Source: Chromera velia
Lineage: Eukaryota; Sar; Chromeraceae
DNA length: 30,706 bases
Reading direction: 5' to 3'
Assembly (NCBI GenBank): GCA_018398765.1
Contig: JAHBMJ010001452.1
Span: 1 to 30,706 of the forward strand
Part shown: positions 1 to 14,472 of the stretch, in pieces
Position numbering within the stretch: the stretch's first letter is position 1
How the letters are laid out: every line of letters begins with the position of its first letter
Notes under the pieces: model-generated
The model's input: the letters and a program-made list of their open reading frames with translations, nothing else
Told to the model about the DNA's origin: nothing
Databases searched by the model: none
Position numbers and translations under genes: made by a program

Positions 1-218
1 GGGGGGGGGGGGGGGGGGGGAGTTCCTATTTGTCCACGGTACTCAGAAGAAGCCCCGCAGTCACAGGCCTCTCGAGATAGACGGCACAGGACAAGGCGAA
101 CATGACCGCTTCGTTGAATCGGCTCTTTTGTTGAAAAGCGAATACGCAAATGTGTTGCGTGTTGAATACTCTCTCTCTCTGTGTGTGTGTGTGTGTGTGT
201 ATGTGTGTGTGTGTGTCT

Positions 219-258
<40 letters not shown>

Positions 259-282
259 TCTTGTGTGTGTTTGGGCGTGCAG
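1..282 (+). other. 3' part of an intron of the ABCG transporter gene, entering from the left edge
   Basis: The window opens on a run of 20 G. From there to the AG at 281-282 no reading frame makes sense as protein, and the second half is CT/GT dinucleotide repeat (about 168-270). The stretch ends in a clear 3' splice site (GGGCGTGCAG, 273-282) directly before the ABCG exon. The upstream exons lie outside the window. Confidence 0.6.
168..270. repeat. (CT)n/(GT)n microsatellite
   Basis: A short CT run is followed by long interrupted GT repeats with a few TATG and CTTG interruptions. It lies in the last intron of the ABCG gene. The GT/CA open frames it creates on both strands are not genes. Confidence 0.95.
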
Positions 283-608
283 GAGGATACTATGTGGACA
301 AGGAGAACATTCCAATTTGGATCAGATGGATCACCTACGTGTCCTTCATCGACTACTCGTTCGGTGCGCTGGCGTGGTTGAACCTGAACGATCGGACTAT
401 TGACTGTGCGTCTCCTGAGAAGTCTGCATTTGAGGTGTGCAGGCAAACGGGGGGAGGGGGGGAGATTCCTGGGGATGCCATTTTGAGCAATGTGGGGGTC
501 CGACTGGAGTTTTGGGGGTCGTGGGCAGTGCTGATTGGGATGATCGCCATCACCCGGTTGGTCACCTACTTTGTTCTTCGGTACGGAAAGCAGATGCGAA
601 TGGCCTGA
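283..608 (+). CDS. ABCG-family ABC transporter, C-terminal exon (partial gene)
   Basis: This is the last exon of an ABC transporter of the G (White/BCRP) subfamily, which export lipids, sterols or drugs across membranes. The exon starts after the acceptor at 281-282 in phase 1 (the first codon is split) and ends at TGA 606-608. It reads GGYYVDKENIPIWIRWITYV and continues with an FIDYSFGALAWLN segment, two cysteines in an extracellular-type loop, and a final hydrophobic helix (SWAVLIGMIAITRLVTYFVL) ending KQMRMA. This is the order seen at the end of the ABC2-type membrane domain in the family: the 'IPxWxxW..Y.S...Y' stretch, a Cys-containing loop, then the last TM helix and a short basic tail. 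The nucleotide-binding domain and other helices lie off the left edge. The substrate cannot be told. A glycine run (GGGG) in the loop is coded by a G-rich stretch. Confidence 0.8.
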
Positions 609-1733
609 GCTGATAAGCAATTGGTGAAGGGCGGGGGGGGGGGGACATTTGATGAAGGGGGGGAGAATTTGAACGAAAAAGGGGGGTCGGGCGCCAAAAG
701 AGCGTCGAGGAAAAGAAGAAAGTCGTAGAGGGCAGAGTGGCTAAGTGCGAGTGCACCATGTCGCGGCAGAGGAACAAACAGGAAATTCGCAAAAATAAAA
801 AGGGCGAAAAGGGGTTTGCTTGCAGGGGAACGAGGGGTGAAGAGGAGGACGTTTGTGTGTTCGATGTGTCTGATCTCGCTCCTAACTCAATGACAAGGAG
901 CAGGGGTCTGAGGCATGCAGTCGTTGAGAGAAAATTCAGCTAGGCGATGCCGGGCCGGGGTTGGGGTGAAAATTGATGAGAGACAGGCAGGAGAGCAAAG
1001 GGGGGCAAATAATTGGTCGGTCAAGAGGATTCTTCCCTTCACTTTGCATTCTGTGTGTATGTTTTTCTTTGTGAGCTTCCTGGAAGAGTCCTCTTCTCCT
1101 GCCGTCCTCCGTCTATTTTTCACTTTCTCAGCTTTATTCTTATTGGTCCGTGAAAGTGAAAAGGGAACTCAGTCTTCACCGCAGTCTTCAGTATTTTTCT
1201 CTCTCTCCCCCTCTCTCTCTGCCTTCTTCCAGTGTCGATTTTCTTTCTGCATAACATTCTTCCTCCCACCAAGGAAACCAGGCCAGCCAAGGCTGACAAA
1301 GACTCAGGTGATTCTTTGAGCAGCCTGCTCGCCCTCAGTAATGTAGCCATTTAGGTCCTCTCTCTCGTATGCATGCACAACAAAGTTGGAGTGTGAAAAC
1401 GGGGTGTGCGGGGATTGGTGGGGGCTCGCGTGCGCCTGCCCGCGTGCTTCTGTGTGTCTTCAGTTTTACTGAAAGACTGCAAGACTTTTGTCTCTAGCTG
1501 ACTGTTTTCTTTTGTTTGACTGGTCCAGAAGTGAGTAAACGGACCTAGTTCTCATCCATCCATTTATCCATCCATCCTTGCCCAGAACTTAAAAGAAAAC
1601 CACGGTAGTGTCTCGACCTTGCTCGACGACCCCTTGCAGCTACAAGTGACTGCCAGGGCGGGACACGCATACACGCGCAGTGATTTCTTTCTTTCTTTCT
1701 GTCTGTCTTTCTTTCTTTCTTTCTTTCTTTCTG

Positions 1734-1765
<32 letters not shown>

Positions 1766-2279
1766 CCTTCCCTTCCTTCCTTTCTTTCTTTCTTTCTTGG
1801 ACTCCAATTAATTCTCTGGATCTATCCGGTAGACCAAACGAATTCGTTCCGCTGAGTTTTTTTGTGTCAGTGTCCTCGCATTCCTTCGCTTCTGAATGCA
1901 TTATTTAATTTATCTGTTGATAATGATGAGGGGGGTTGGACGTTTTGTCTCTGCCTCTCCACACCGGAAGCTTGTTGAAAATAATCGTTTGAGTTGCTGC
2001 GGGCTGGCACGAAGTCCTGACGTGTTGCGGAGAATGACGCTGCACCCGTCTGATCGCATGAATTCAAAAAAAACTGTGTGAACAAACGTGTACAGAGCTG
2101 AACTCACGAAGAATTCAGAAGTGCTTTGACAGTCTGCTTTTGCGTCTAAGCAGATCGACAACTCCTTCAGAGTGCATATGTATCATTGTGCACAGGAAGT
2201 GTCAGAGTGCGCACCGAGGTGCGCATTGAACTGTTTTGCCCCTTCAGCTGCATGAAAGCGTGATCATGGCGTGGTCGCA
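609..2279. other. Intergenic region downstream of ABCG, no gene seen
   Basis: It begins with the presumed 3' UTR of the ABCG gene, including G-runs near 634-643. Open frames on both strands here are short, in low-complexity DNA, and have no recognisable domain. It contains a CCATC-rich stretch (about 1552-1576) and a long TTTC repeat. I find no tRNA, rRNA or convincing exon. Confidence 0.5.
1684..1798. repeat. (TTTC)n tetranucleotide repeat with GTCT, TTGT and TTCC variants
   Basis: Nearly pure pyrimidine on the + strand over about 115 bp. Both strands give spurious low-complexity frames (Ser/Phe/Leu one way, Lys/Glu/Arg the other). Confidence 0.95.
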
Positions 2280-3356
2280 CTTCATCTATCAGAGAGACGA
2301 ACTTGTGCATGGCTAATACTGGGCTTCCAGGAGCTCAGTTCTACAGTAACTTCGACTGGTGGGCCAGTGATGCCCAGTCTAGTGGCTAGTGGTGGCATCT
2401 AAGATGATATACTTCGGAGTCTCGACTAGACTTTGAACTGCCGGCTAAAGTTACTAAGTTTTGAATAAATCCTTCAAGCAAGACTAAGAAGACTTAGCAA
2501 GTTTATATATCTAGAAGTTTATTATTGTGATATACAACTACTAGCTGCATGGTATAACTGGTAACTTTATAACTCTAGGTATGATACACTTGGGCTTTAA
2601 GCTAGAGTTACCCGGATAGCGCAGTAACTTTAGGCCCAGTTTAGGGTCCACAACTCCCCTAGCGACTCCCCAAAGTTACCGTACTCTAGTAACTTTGACA
2701 GATGCTCGAAAGTTACTAAAATACAGTAGAAAGCACGTCTGAAACGTTATGCTATCATAGTAAAAGTATATAAACATAGTGTTTACACAGTTTTTTTTTA
2801 ATACTATAGAGTGACACGTACTGTTTTAAAATGTTTTCTCTGTTTCAAAGTTATAAGTTCAGACATGCAATAAAATATGCAACCGTTGTTCAATATGCTG
2901 ATAGATAAAAAAAAAGAAAATACCAGTATAACCTTAATTTGTTTATTTTTTTTCTTCTTTTCAAAGTTTTTTTAAAAGAGTGCAGAGCCTAGTTTCAACT
3001 GCCTTTCTCTCTCAATCTGAGCTTGCCTCTCCTCGCACGTTTTGAATTGAAAGAAAACAAACAATACACTGGCTTAGACACTAGCATGTTATGCCCCCTA
3101 TCATATATCGCAGTTGGCCAGAGCCTAAGTGCCAGGTGTGCTCACCGGCTTTAACTGCCTCAATTCAATTCAATTCAATTCAAATTAAATCAAATCATGA
3201 AAAGTGAAAAAAATAATAATTTGTCTTGAAACCACGCCTAGGTTTTTGTATGTCAACATCGATCTTGATAGATATAATTAGGCATTTATTCGAGTAGCAG
3301 AGTTGAGTTTTCCATAAATATCTTCAAGTTATCAGATCCCGATAGGCTTGACATGC
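2280..3356. other. AT-rich intergenic stretch with recurring AGTAACTT/AAGTTACT motif
   Basis: Base composition drops sharply in GC relative to the flanks and there is no long open frame. Between about 2345 and 2720 the octamer AGTAACTT, its reverse complement AAGTTACT, or close variants recur at least seven times. A pentamer repeat (CAATT)n lies at 3161-3185. The stretch could be a decayed repeat element or a non-coding transcript. Nothing in it identifies a family. Confidence 0.5.
3161..3185. repeat. (CAATT)n short tandem repeat
   Basis: Four perfect pentamer units followed by degenerate ones in the AT-rich stretch downstream of the LRR gene. Confidence 0.9.
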
Positions 3357-3737
3357 TCACACAATAATAACTTCTGAAAAATTCTCTATGAGAATGTCTC
3401 TCATCGGTCTGTCTTCAGAATGAAACTCCTGGTTATTCCGCAGATCTACAGTCTCCAGGGCGGGCATGCGGTTCGATCTAAAAAGCTGTAACAGTGCATC
3501 GGCCACCGCTCCTGTCAATCTGTTACGGCACAGGTTTAGGCGTTGCAGAGGCGGAGGAGGTCGGTTCATCCACCGCTCTATCAGCGCCTCTACCCCTTTG
3601 TCTGTGAGCTCTGTTCCAGCTGCCTCAAACGTCCTCAAGGACGGAAGCTTCTCTGCAACCACAACCTCTGAGAGAGCCCTGCCCCCCTCACTCCCCAACG
3701 TGCAGCCATTCAGATCAAGCAAGCGCCCCCACCCCAT
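3357..3737 (-). CDS. Leucine-rich-repeat protein (RNase-inhibitor type), terminal exon
   Basis: The reading frame ends at TGA (complement of 3357-3359) and gives up to 126 residues with the 28-29 residue periodicity of RI-type LRRs. Examples are LLDLNGCTLGSEGGRALSEV, LRTFEAAGTELTDKGVEALI, LQRLNLCRNRLTGAVADALL and LETVDLRNNQEF, so about four repeats. Such repeats form a curved protein-binding scaffold; the partner is unknown. The ATG at 3737 is probably not the true start, because it sits right at a CT/GT repeat that looks like an intron, and the first repeat already begins mid-pattern. On the minus strand a GA-rich acceptor directly precedes it. The gene must start before 4336 unless it overlaps the kinase gene, so it is either very short or a remnant of a larger LRR gene. 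Confidence 0.65.
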   Translation of the reverse strand: MGWGRLLDLNGCTLGSEGGRALSEVVVAEKLPSLRTFEAAGTELTDKGVEALIERWMNRPPPPLQRLNLCRNRLTGAVADALLQLFRSNRMPALETVDLRNNQEFHSEDRPMRDILIENFSEVIIV

Positions 3738-3765
3738 CTCTCTCTCTCTCTCTCTCTCTCTGAGA

Positions 3766-3848
<83 letters not shown>

Positions 3849-3891
3849 TGTGTATGTGTGTGTGTATGTGTGTGTGTATGTGTGTGTGTGT
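3738..3891. repeat. (CT)n followed by (GT)n/(GTAT) microsatellite
   Basis: About 75 bp of CT and then about 85 bp of GT with regularly spaced TATG interruptions. It directly abuts the LRR exon, and on the minus strand would be the 3' end of the preceding intron. Confidence 0.95.
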
Positions 3892-3938
3892 AAATTGGTT
3901 TGTGTTTTCCTTGAAAACAGAGAGGCTTCATTCCAACG

Positions 3939-4110
3939 CAGCAGTCGACCGTTTTCCTTACGCACAAAACACTTCAATCGGCAGTCAGCAGCTAATGCCA
4001 ATGACCTAGCTGCATGTGCCTGCATGCACCCCCAGATCGCCCTCCCTTTCTCAAATTCTTCCTGAAAATTTGTCACCGGCTCACTCTCCGATGGCCGGGG
4101 ATTTGCTTCC
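3939..4110 (-). CDS. Possible upstream exon of the LRR gene (weak)
   Basis: On the minus strand a CTGCAG acceptor (4116-4111) is followed by an open frame beginning EANPRPSESEPVTNFQEEFE and running to a GTAAGG donor at about 3938. A phase-1 junction to the LRR exon is possible because the GA repeat offers AG in every phase. The translated part (EFEKGRAIWGCMQAHAARSL) could be an amphipathic helix. No homology is recognised. It could equally be the 3' UTR of the histidine kinase gene or plain intergenic DNA. Confidence 0.2.
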
Positions 4111-4335
4111 CTGCAGTGACGGTCAGAGAGCCGTGGAGTGGGGAGAGGGCAAAGAAGGCGGGGAAAGGCTCAGAAGTCAGCCGGTGGGGGTGCAATTGAG
4201 CGGATTCGGCCGTGTGAGTCTATCGAGTTGTTTCAAGTCAACGAGGAAAAAAGAACACAACATACAAAGCGGATTGCGAAAACACAAAGAAGGAATGAAG
4301 ATTTATTCAAAATGTGTCTGCATGCTGCAATTTTG

Positions 4336-9471
<5,136 letters not shown>

Positions 9472-10094
9472 TACTTGTTGTTCTAGGGTTCCAATCAACG
9501 GCAGAGTGTCACGTGTAGATGGTGGCTGTGGTATCCGAGAAATTACCACGGCCAATGTGTAAAAACTCTGGTCCCTGAGGTCGAGCAGGTGAGCAGTGCA
9601 TTCGTCTGTCTTTTTCTGATAAGTCTTGTTCCTGGGTGTACTTGAAGTGAGCTTTGGTCGCTCCTCCTGCGTTCCTCCAGCGAATTCTTCTGACCTTCGC
9701 ATGCAGCGCATGTTTTTTTTGTCCCGACCGCGCGTGCATGCATGCATGCACACCCAACCAGTTGGGTGAGTCGTATGTTAATTGGACTGGCCGACCGAAC
9801 AAACGGAGGAGAGTGAAGAAAGAAGAGGGAAAGGGGGGGGAAAGAACTACTGAAGGAAGAAATAAGGAGATCAAGAAAGGGTTGAGCAGAATTAAATTTT
9901 GTAGAAAAAAGTACAAGGTTGAAGAGACTCGTTGCATGAAGAAGGAAAGAAGGAGTAACACTGTCGAATACTGTTGAAAAGAAAGGAATACTTTGAAATA
10001 GTCGGTATGAACACAAGAAACAGAAAAGGAAAGGAAAAACGGGAGAAGGGGAGATCAGTAAAGGAAGTGTTGACCAGTCTCTATCTTTGCATCC
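9472..10094. other. Region upstream of the histidine kinase gene
   Basis: This would hold the kinase promoter and 5' UTR on the minus strand. It contains a CATG-rich palindromic patch (about 9735-9751) and a purine-rich + strand from about 9800 to 10060. Open frames here are low-complexity. No core promoter motif is clear. Confidence 0.4.
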
Positions 10095-10565
10095 TGCTTT
10101 GTTCCCCCTGTCCGGCCACCTTATGGCGTCCAGACAGAAGGTAAAGCAAGGACAAGAACCTTAAGGAAATTCTAGAGAAGGAACGTGAGCAACACTCATT
10201 CAGGCAACAGTTTACAGAAGGTTTAGCTCTAGAGCGATTTGGGATTCCAATCAGCTAGGTTCATTCTATCATTGCACAATTTCTACTTATGTTTCTCTCT
10301 GTTCCTCTCTTTCAGAGTCTCGATCTATAACAAACAGACATCAGACTCAAACGATGCTATCTGTTGCTCGAGTAACATGTTACATGCTTGAATACGAAGG
10401 TCAGACTCGATCGATCGACTTCAACAACTTTGATCGACGCGCGCGACACGTACGAAACAAAGCGCGGCAGCGGAGCTTGGCGTCGGCACGCGGGCTCATT
10501 CAGATACAGCGCATGCGAGGGTCCAGAGGGCGGCGCCATAGGGTAGGACTCCACAGATCCCACGA
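10095..10565. repeat. Tandem duplication A, copy 1 (about 471 bp)
   Basis: Starts TGCTTTGTTCCCCCTGTCCG and matches copy 2 over almost its whole length with scattered substitutions and small indels. Shared blocks include CCGGCCA.CTTATGGCGTCCA, AGGCAACAGTTTACAGAAGG and AACAAACAGACATCAGACTC. No conserved reading frame links the copies. The element family is not recognised. Confidence 0.85.
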
Positions 10566-11035
10566 TGCTTTGTCCCTCCTGTCCGGCCATCTTATGGCGT
10601 CCACACAGAAGGTAAAGCGAGGATAAGAACCTTAGGAAGATCTAGAGAAGGAACGTGAGTAACACTCAGTCAGGCAACAGTTTACAGAAGGTTTGTCCCT
10701 ATATCAGTTTAAGTTCTAGCGCGATTTGGTATTCCAATCGGCTGGATTTATTCTATCATACACGGTTTCTGCTCATTTCTCTCTCTCAGACTTCTTAATC
10801 TATGACAAACAGACATCAGACTCAAACAATGCTATCCGTTGCTCAAGTGACATGTTGTTTGAATGCGAAGGTCAGACTTGACTCCGACAACTTTGATTGA
10901 CGCGCATGATACGTACGAAGCAAAGCGCGGCAGTGGAATATAGCGTCGGCACACGGGCTCTCTCAGTCACGGCGCATGCGAAAGCTCAAAGGGCGGCGCT
11001 ACAGGGTAGGACTCCACAATCCCACCTTCACATCG
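10566..11035. repeat. Tandem duplication A, copy 2
   Basis: Second unit, head-to-tail with copy 1, starting TGCTTTGTCCCTCCTGTCCG and ending near ACTCCACAATCCCACC, a junction also present at the end of copy 1 (ACTCCACAGATCCCACGA). The divergence between the copies suggests an old duplication. It carries a short insertion (about 10700-10718) relative to copy 1. Confidence 0.85.
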
Positions 11036-11098
11036 AATCGATAGATTACCCGAACATATCCAGCAAGGCAGGGAGTGATTAAGAGTGTGAGGCCCCAA

Positions 11099-11285
11099 GT
11101 ATGCAGGGACCTCAGTATATTTCGCAAGAAGGAATTTTTATGGCAGTTCTAGGAGCAGACATAGGGACCATGCGGGATGCCTATGTAGAGTAACTAGGAT
11201 CAACAGAAATATGAACCAAACCTATACATACCGGACTAATACACGCCCGGAGACTCGGTAAAGAGGTGAAAAATAGTCCCCCCAG
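11099..11285. repeat. Tandem duplication B, copy 1 (187 bp)
   Basis: Head-to-tail copy of the next unit, starting at GTATGCAGGGACCTCAG. One frame resembles GIFMAVLGADIGT but contains stops in this copy. The 187-bp period is not a multiple of three, so the duplication does not keep a frame across units. Confidence 0.9.
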
Positions 11286-11470
11286 GTATGCAGGGACCTC
11301 AGCACATTTCGCAGGAAAGAATTTTTATGGCAGTTCTAGGAGGAGACATAGGGACCACGCGGGATGTCTATGTAGAGCAACTAGGATTAATGGAAATACG
11401 AACCAAACCTATGCATACCGGACTAATACACGCCCGGAAACTTGGCAAAGAGGCGAGAAATAGTTGGGTG
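11286..11470. repeat. Tandem duplication B, copy 2
   Basis: Matches copy 1 closely, from GTATGCAGGGACCTCAG to GAAATAGT. In this copy a 67-codon frame is open (around IFMAVLGGDIGTTRDVYVEQ), but no family is recognised and the neighbouring copy has stops. I read it as non-coding repeat. Confidence 0.9.
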
Positions 11471-13130
11471 AGTGCCTCGGAGGGCCAATGACATTAAAGG
11501 GGGTCGGCTAATTTGATGCAGGCTTAGGCATGTCTTGCATGCATGGGCAAGTGACGGAGGTCACAGCAACGCGCACGAAATATGTTTTTCAGGACTGTTC
11601 GCGACCGAATACTTGCAATTCCGTGCAAGTTACTTGAGGGGCACGTATTCGCGAAGTAGTTAGTTAGTAATATGCGATTGTGGCTCTATGCGAGTTGCTT
11701 GAGGAGCATATTTTAGATTTTGGGCAACACCGTGACACACAAACGGACAGACAACGAACCCCCCCCCTAAAAATAAAAAAATGCGTTATACAACTGCGTG
11801 CGATCTCAGGGTCTTTCGGTTGATCTCAGCAGAGCTGAGCTGCTCCCCAAGGCGATATGCGTATACCCTGGCCCATGCATGCATGGTGTACGAGCCAAGC
11901 CAGAAAAACCAGAATGCACATATATGGCCAGGCCTGGGGCCAGGCCCAGGAGACGGTTAACTAATTTTCGTTCGAAATTACCGGCTAAGACTTTCAAACC
12001 ACTACTACTAATAGTACAACAAAACCAAAACCGCTCGAACTAACCCCCCCCTAGGTGTTACCTACTTTTCCATAAGAATGAAGTGTGCTCCATAACTTTG
12101 GACTATAAGCCTTTAGTACCTGCCAAAATCAATGGATAAACGCCTTCTGCACCCACTGAAACTTATGCGAACAGGCTACAATAAACTTGAATTAACCATG
12201 GTTTTACTACTTTCAGGTATTTTTATCAAAAATAACTATATAAAAATTACTAATCAAAAAAACACTCTGAAGTTTTTAAAAGTTTGACTTTTATTAAAAA
12301 ATTGTAGAAGCTTAAGCTCGATCAAAGATCTAAATATAATTTAGAATATAATGCAATGCAATGCATGCTGTATGCATTAAACTTGATTAAATTATAGATA
12401 AAAACACTGTGAATTTCTCAAGTTGTCAGCCTTGACACCACACCAACCCGACAAAGATGTTCAACTTACAACAAACGACTCCAACAAACATAATAGGAAT
12501 GCAGGAGAAGCATCAAGTGCTCGATAAGATAACAATCCTAGTAACAATCAAACAAACTGTGCGGTGCGCAGGAACTTCACAGTCAATTGTGTATGACTCG
12601 CACTGGAGAATTAACAAAGTCTCGTCCTGGGGCACGTCGATCGATCGACCTCACACAAACTAGTATACGCAGAAAGAAATATTTGGACACTTCCATCAAT
12701 CTGCCTGATGCGGGACTCCTCCTTGTGATTGAGGGAGGCGCTCTTCTCTCTTCTCCCTTCATCTGCGAAGCTGGCAAACCCTCCTCCCGTCTCTCATTCT
12801 ACTCGAGAACGATAAAACTCTGCTTTTCTTTTTTTGTTCCCCTCTCCCGACAGGAACGAGGCATTCATTCTCAGTGGAGGATCACGTAGGGTGCGATAGG
12901 CAAAAGACCTTTTTTTAATTGACTGAGAACTGGGCAAACGAGAGGAAGAAAAGCAGTAGTACAACATCGCGGAAGAAAAGAAAAGACGGCAGTCTTACGG
13001 GGGAAAAGAAGAAGCGAACAGACGCATGCATCTTTCGTCTCTCCACATCCACTCCACTCTCCACGCCTATCTATCCCCTCAGCTCAGTTGTCTGCCTCCT
13101 CCTTCCTGTCCCATTTGTGCGAATGTGCAT
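11471..13130. other. Gene-poor region between the repeats and the secreted-protein gene
   Basis: 11471-12050 is mixed composition with a degenerate short repeat (about 11600-11715), C-runs at 11760 and 12042, and a GC-rich near-palindrome at 11926-11952. 12050-12600 is AT-rich without open frames. 12600-13130 returns to normal composition and probably includes the 3' UTR of the secreted-protein gene. No tRNA, rRNA or exon could be supported. Confidence 0.45.
11600..11715. repeat. Two degenerate copies of a roughly 50-bp unit
   Basis: GTGCAAGTTACTTGAGGGGC in an ATAC/GTAT-flanked context at about 11605-11660 is echoed by ATGCGAGTTGCTTGAGGAGC at about 11670-11710. Both sit between short inverted stretches (GAATAC...GTATTC; ATATGC...GCATAT), so each copy could form a hairpin. 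Confidence 0.6.
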
Positions 13131-13497
13131 TTACGCGAGGACGACGTCGGAGTCATCGGACTCTCCGATCGGTCTTCTCAGGAGCTTCTTCTTCTGCTTG
13201 CACGGGTCGGGGCAAGTCTCCACATCGAGACCCGTGCACTCATACAGAGAGGGGGCGCACTTCGAACGTGTGCACTGCATGCAAGTCAGAAGAGAATGGC
13301 AAACAACAAGAGGAATGAGCCACCTGCCAACACGCAAGGCATGAAGAAGGACGAGTAGGTGCGCGAGTCCGCGGTTAAAAGTAAGAAAGCATTGGGAAAC
13401 AGGAAGCAGGCAATCGGGCGGGAAAGTGACAAAGAAGCTCAAGAGGAAAAGCAAACGACGCGGTGTCAAGCCGTGGACACACACACACACGCGCGCA

Positions 13498-13530
<33 letters not shown>

Positions 13531-13594
13531 ACATGAGAAGAGGGAAGAAGGGTTGTGCAGGGAGGGAGGGAAGGACGGAGAGGAGGGAGGGAGG

Positions 13595-13656
<62 letters not shown>

Positions 13657-14472
13657 AAGAAAGAGATACAGTGAGAGCGAGAGAACGTGAGAGAGAGTGA
13701 GAGACAGAGAACGAGAGGAAAGAAAAAGAGGGAGAAGGGCAACCGCGGTTGGAGGGATGGAAGGAGAGTGGGGGGGAAGGAGGGAAAGGAAGAGGGAGTC
13801 GCTCAAGGTGCGGGCAGCCCAGCGACCGTTTGAAAAAGACCACAAAGGACATGCAAAGCGAGAGAACAGGAGTAATCCACGAGCAAGCAGAGTGCCCCTT
13901 TTTCACTCCATGCCTCCAGCGTCTCGACTGCAGAGCTACTTGTCTGACATTCTTTTCCTGATTTGAGAGAAATCGATGGAGGCGACAGGCAGGGAGGGAA
14001 GCAGGGAAACAGGCAGAGAAGCAGGCAGGCGGGCAGGGAGGCAGGCGGGCACGCAGGCGGGCAGGGAGGCAGGCAGGCAGGAGCTTCTGTGGACATATAG
14101 GAGACGGCCTGCTGTGCAACGTCAGCGCGTGCGCACTTGGCAGTTTCGCAGGATCAGACCAGGACTGACCGCAATGCATGAGTCGCTGCATTGGTTAATC
14201 ACGCAGATTCTGCAGTTCTTGGCACCACAAGCGACGGTGTCACCGAAGCACCCAAGGCAGGTCTCACTGAGGGTCTTCTCTGCGAACTGCTGACTTCTCA
14301 AGCAGTCAATGGTCTTCGATCGGTCGCCCAGATTCCTCTTGCTACAGCTCAGGAGCTGGGGGGGGAACTCGGGAGCGTTGAGAGCGCTGCGGTCGTCATC
14401 TCCTGTGCAGCCGTCCCCTGCGGACACCACAGCGATGGAGGCGAAGAAAGCGAAAAGAGCCTTGGAGAGCAT
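13131..14472 (-). CDS. Small secreted cysteine-rich protein (two exons)
   Basis: Exon 1 is 14472-14137 (112 codons) and exon 2 is 13274-13131 (47 codons plus TAA), joined in phase 0 by a CAA|GTGCGC donor and a TTGCATGCAG acceptor across an 862-nt repeat-filled intron. The 159-residue product starts with a clean signal peptide, MLSKALFAFFASIAVVSA, followed by GDGC. The mature part has 16 cysteines in a CxxC-rich pattern, including CLGCFGDTVACGAKNCRICV and, across the splice, NCQCTRSKCAPSLYECTG. It ends with a basic cluster (KQKKKLLRR) and an acidic tail. Even numbers of Cys and the secretion signal suggest an extracellular disulphide-bonded protein. I do not recognise a named family. The gene starts 672 bp from the PPIP5K start, in divergent orientation. 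Confidence 0.7.
13479..13636. repeat. (CA)/(CT)/(CA) then (GA)n microsatellites in the secreted-protein intron
   Basis: CA, CG and CT runs at 13479-13530 are followed by GGGA-rich DNA and a GA run (about 13596-13654). The CT and GA arms are complementary. The GA track continues in degenerate form to about 13725. Confidence 0.9.
13986..14085. repeat. (CAGG)n-type degenerate tandem repeat
   Basis: GCAGGCAGG/GCGGGCAGG/GAGGCAGG units over about 100 bp inside the intron of the secreted-protein gene. The Cys/Pro-rich minus-strand frame over it is a product of the repeat. Confidence 0.9.

Noticed and set aside
10354-10626. 90-codon frame in tandem copy A1
   Set aside because: The frame is not kept in copy A2 and shows no domain.
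11099-11470. Remnant of a retroelement protease or polymerase
   Set aside because: The short frame (AVLGGDIGT) has no diagnostic motif of such proteins, and there are no terminal repeats or neighbouring domains to support it.
13466-14191. 241-codon minus-strand frame with Leu/Ser and Cys/Pro repeats
   Set aside because: Lies in the intron of the secreted-protein gene and is made of GA and CAGG repeats.
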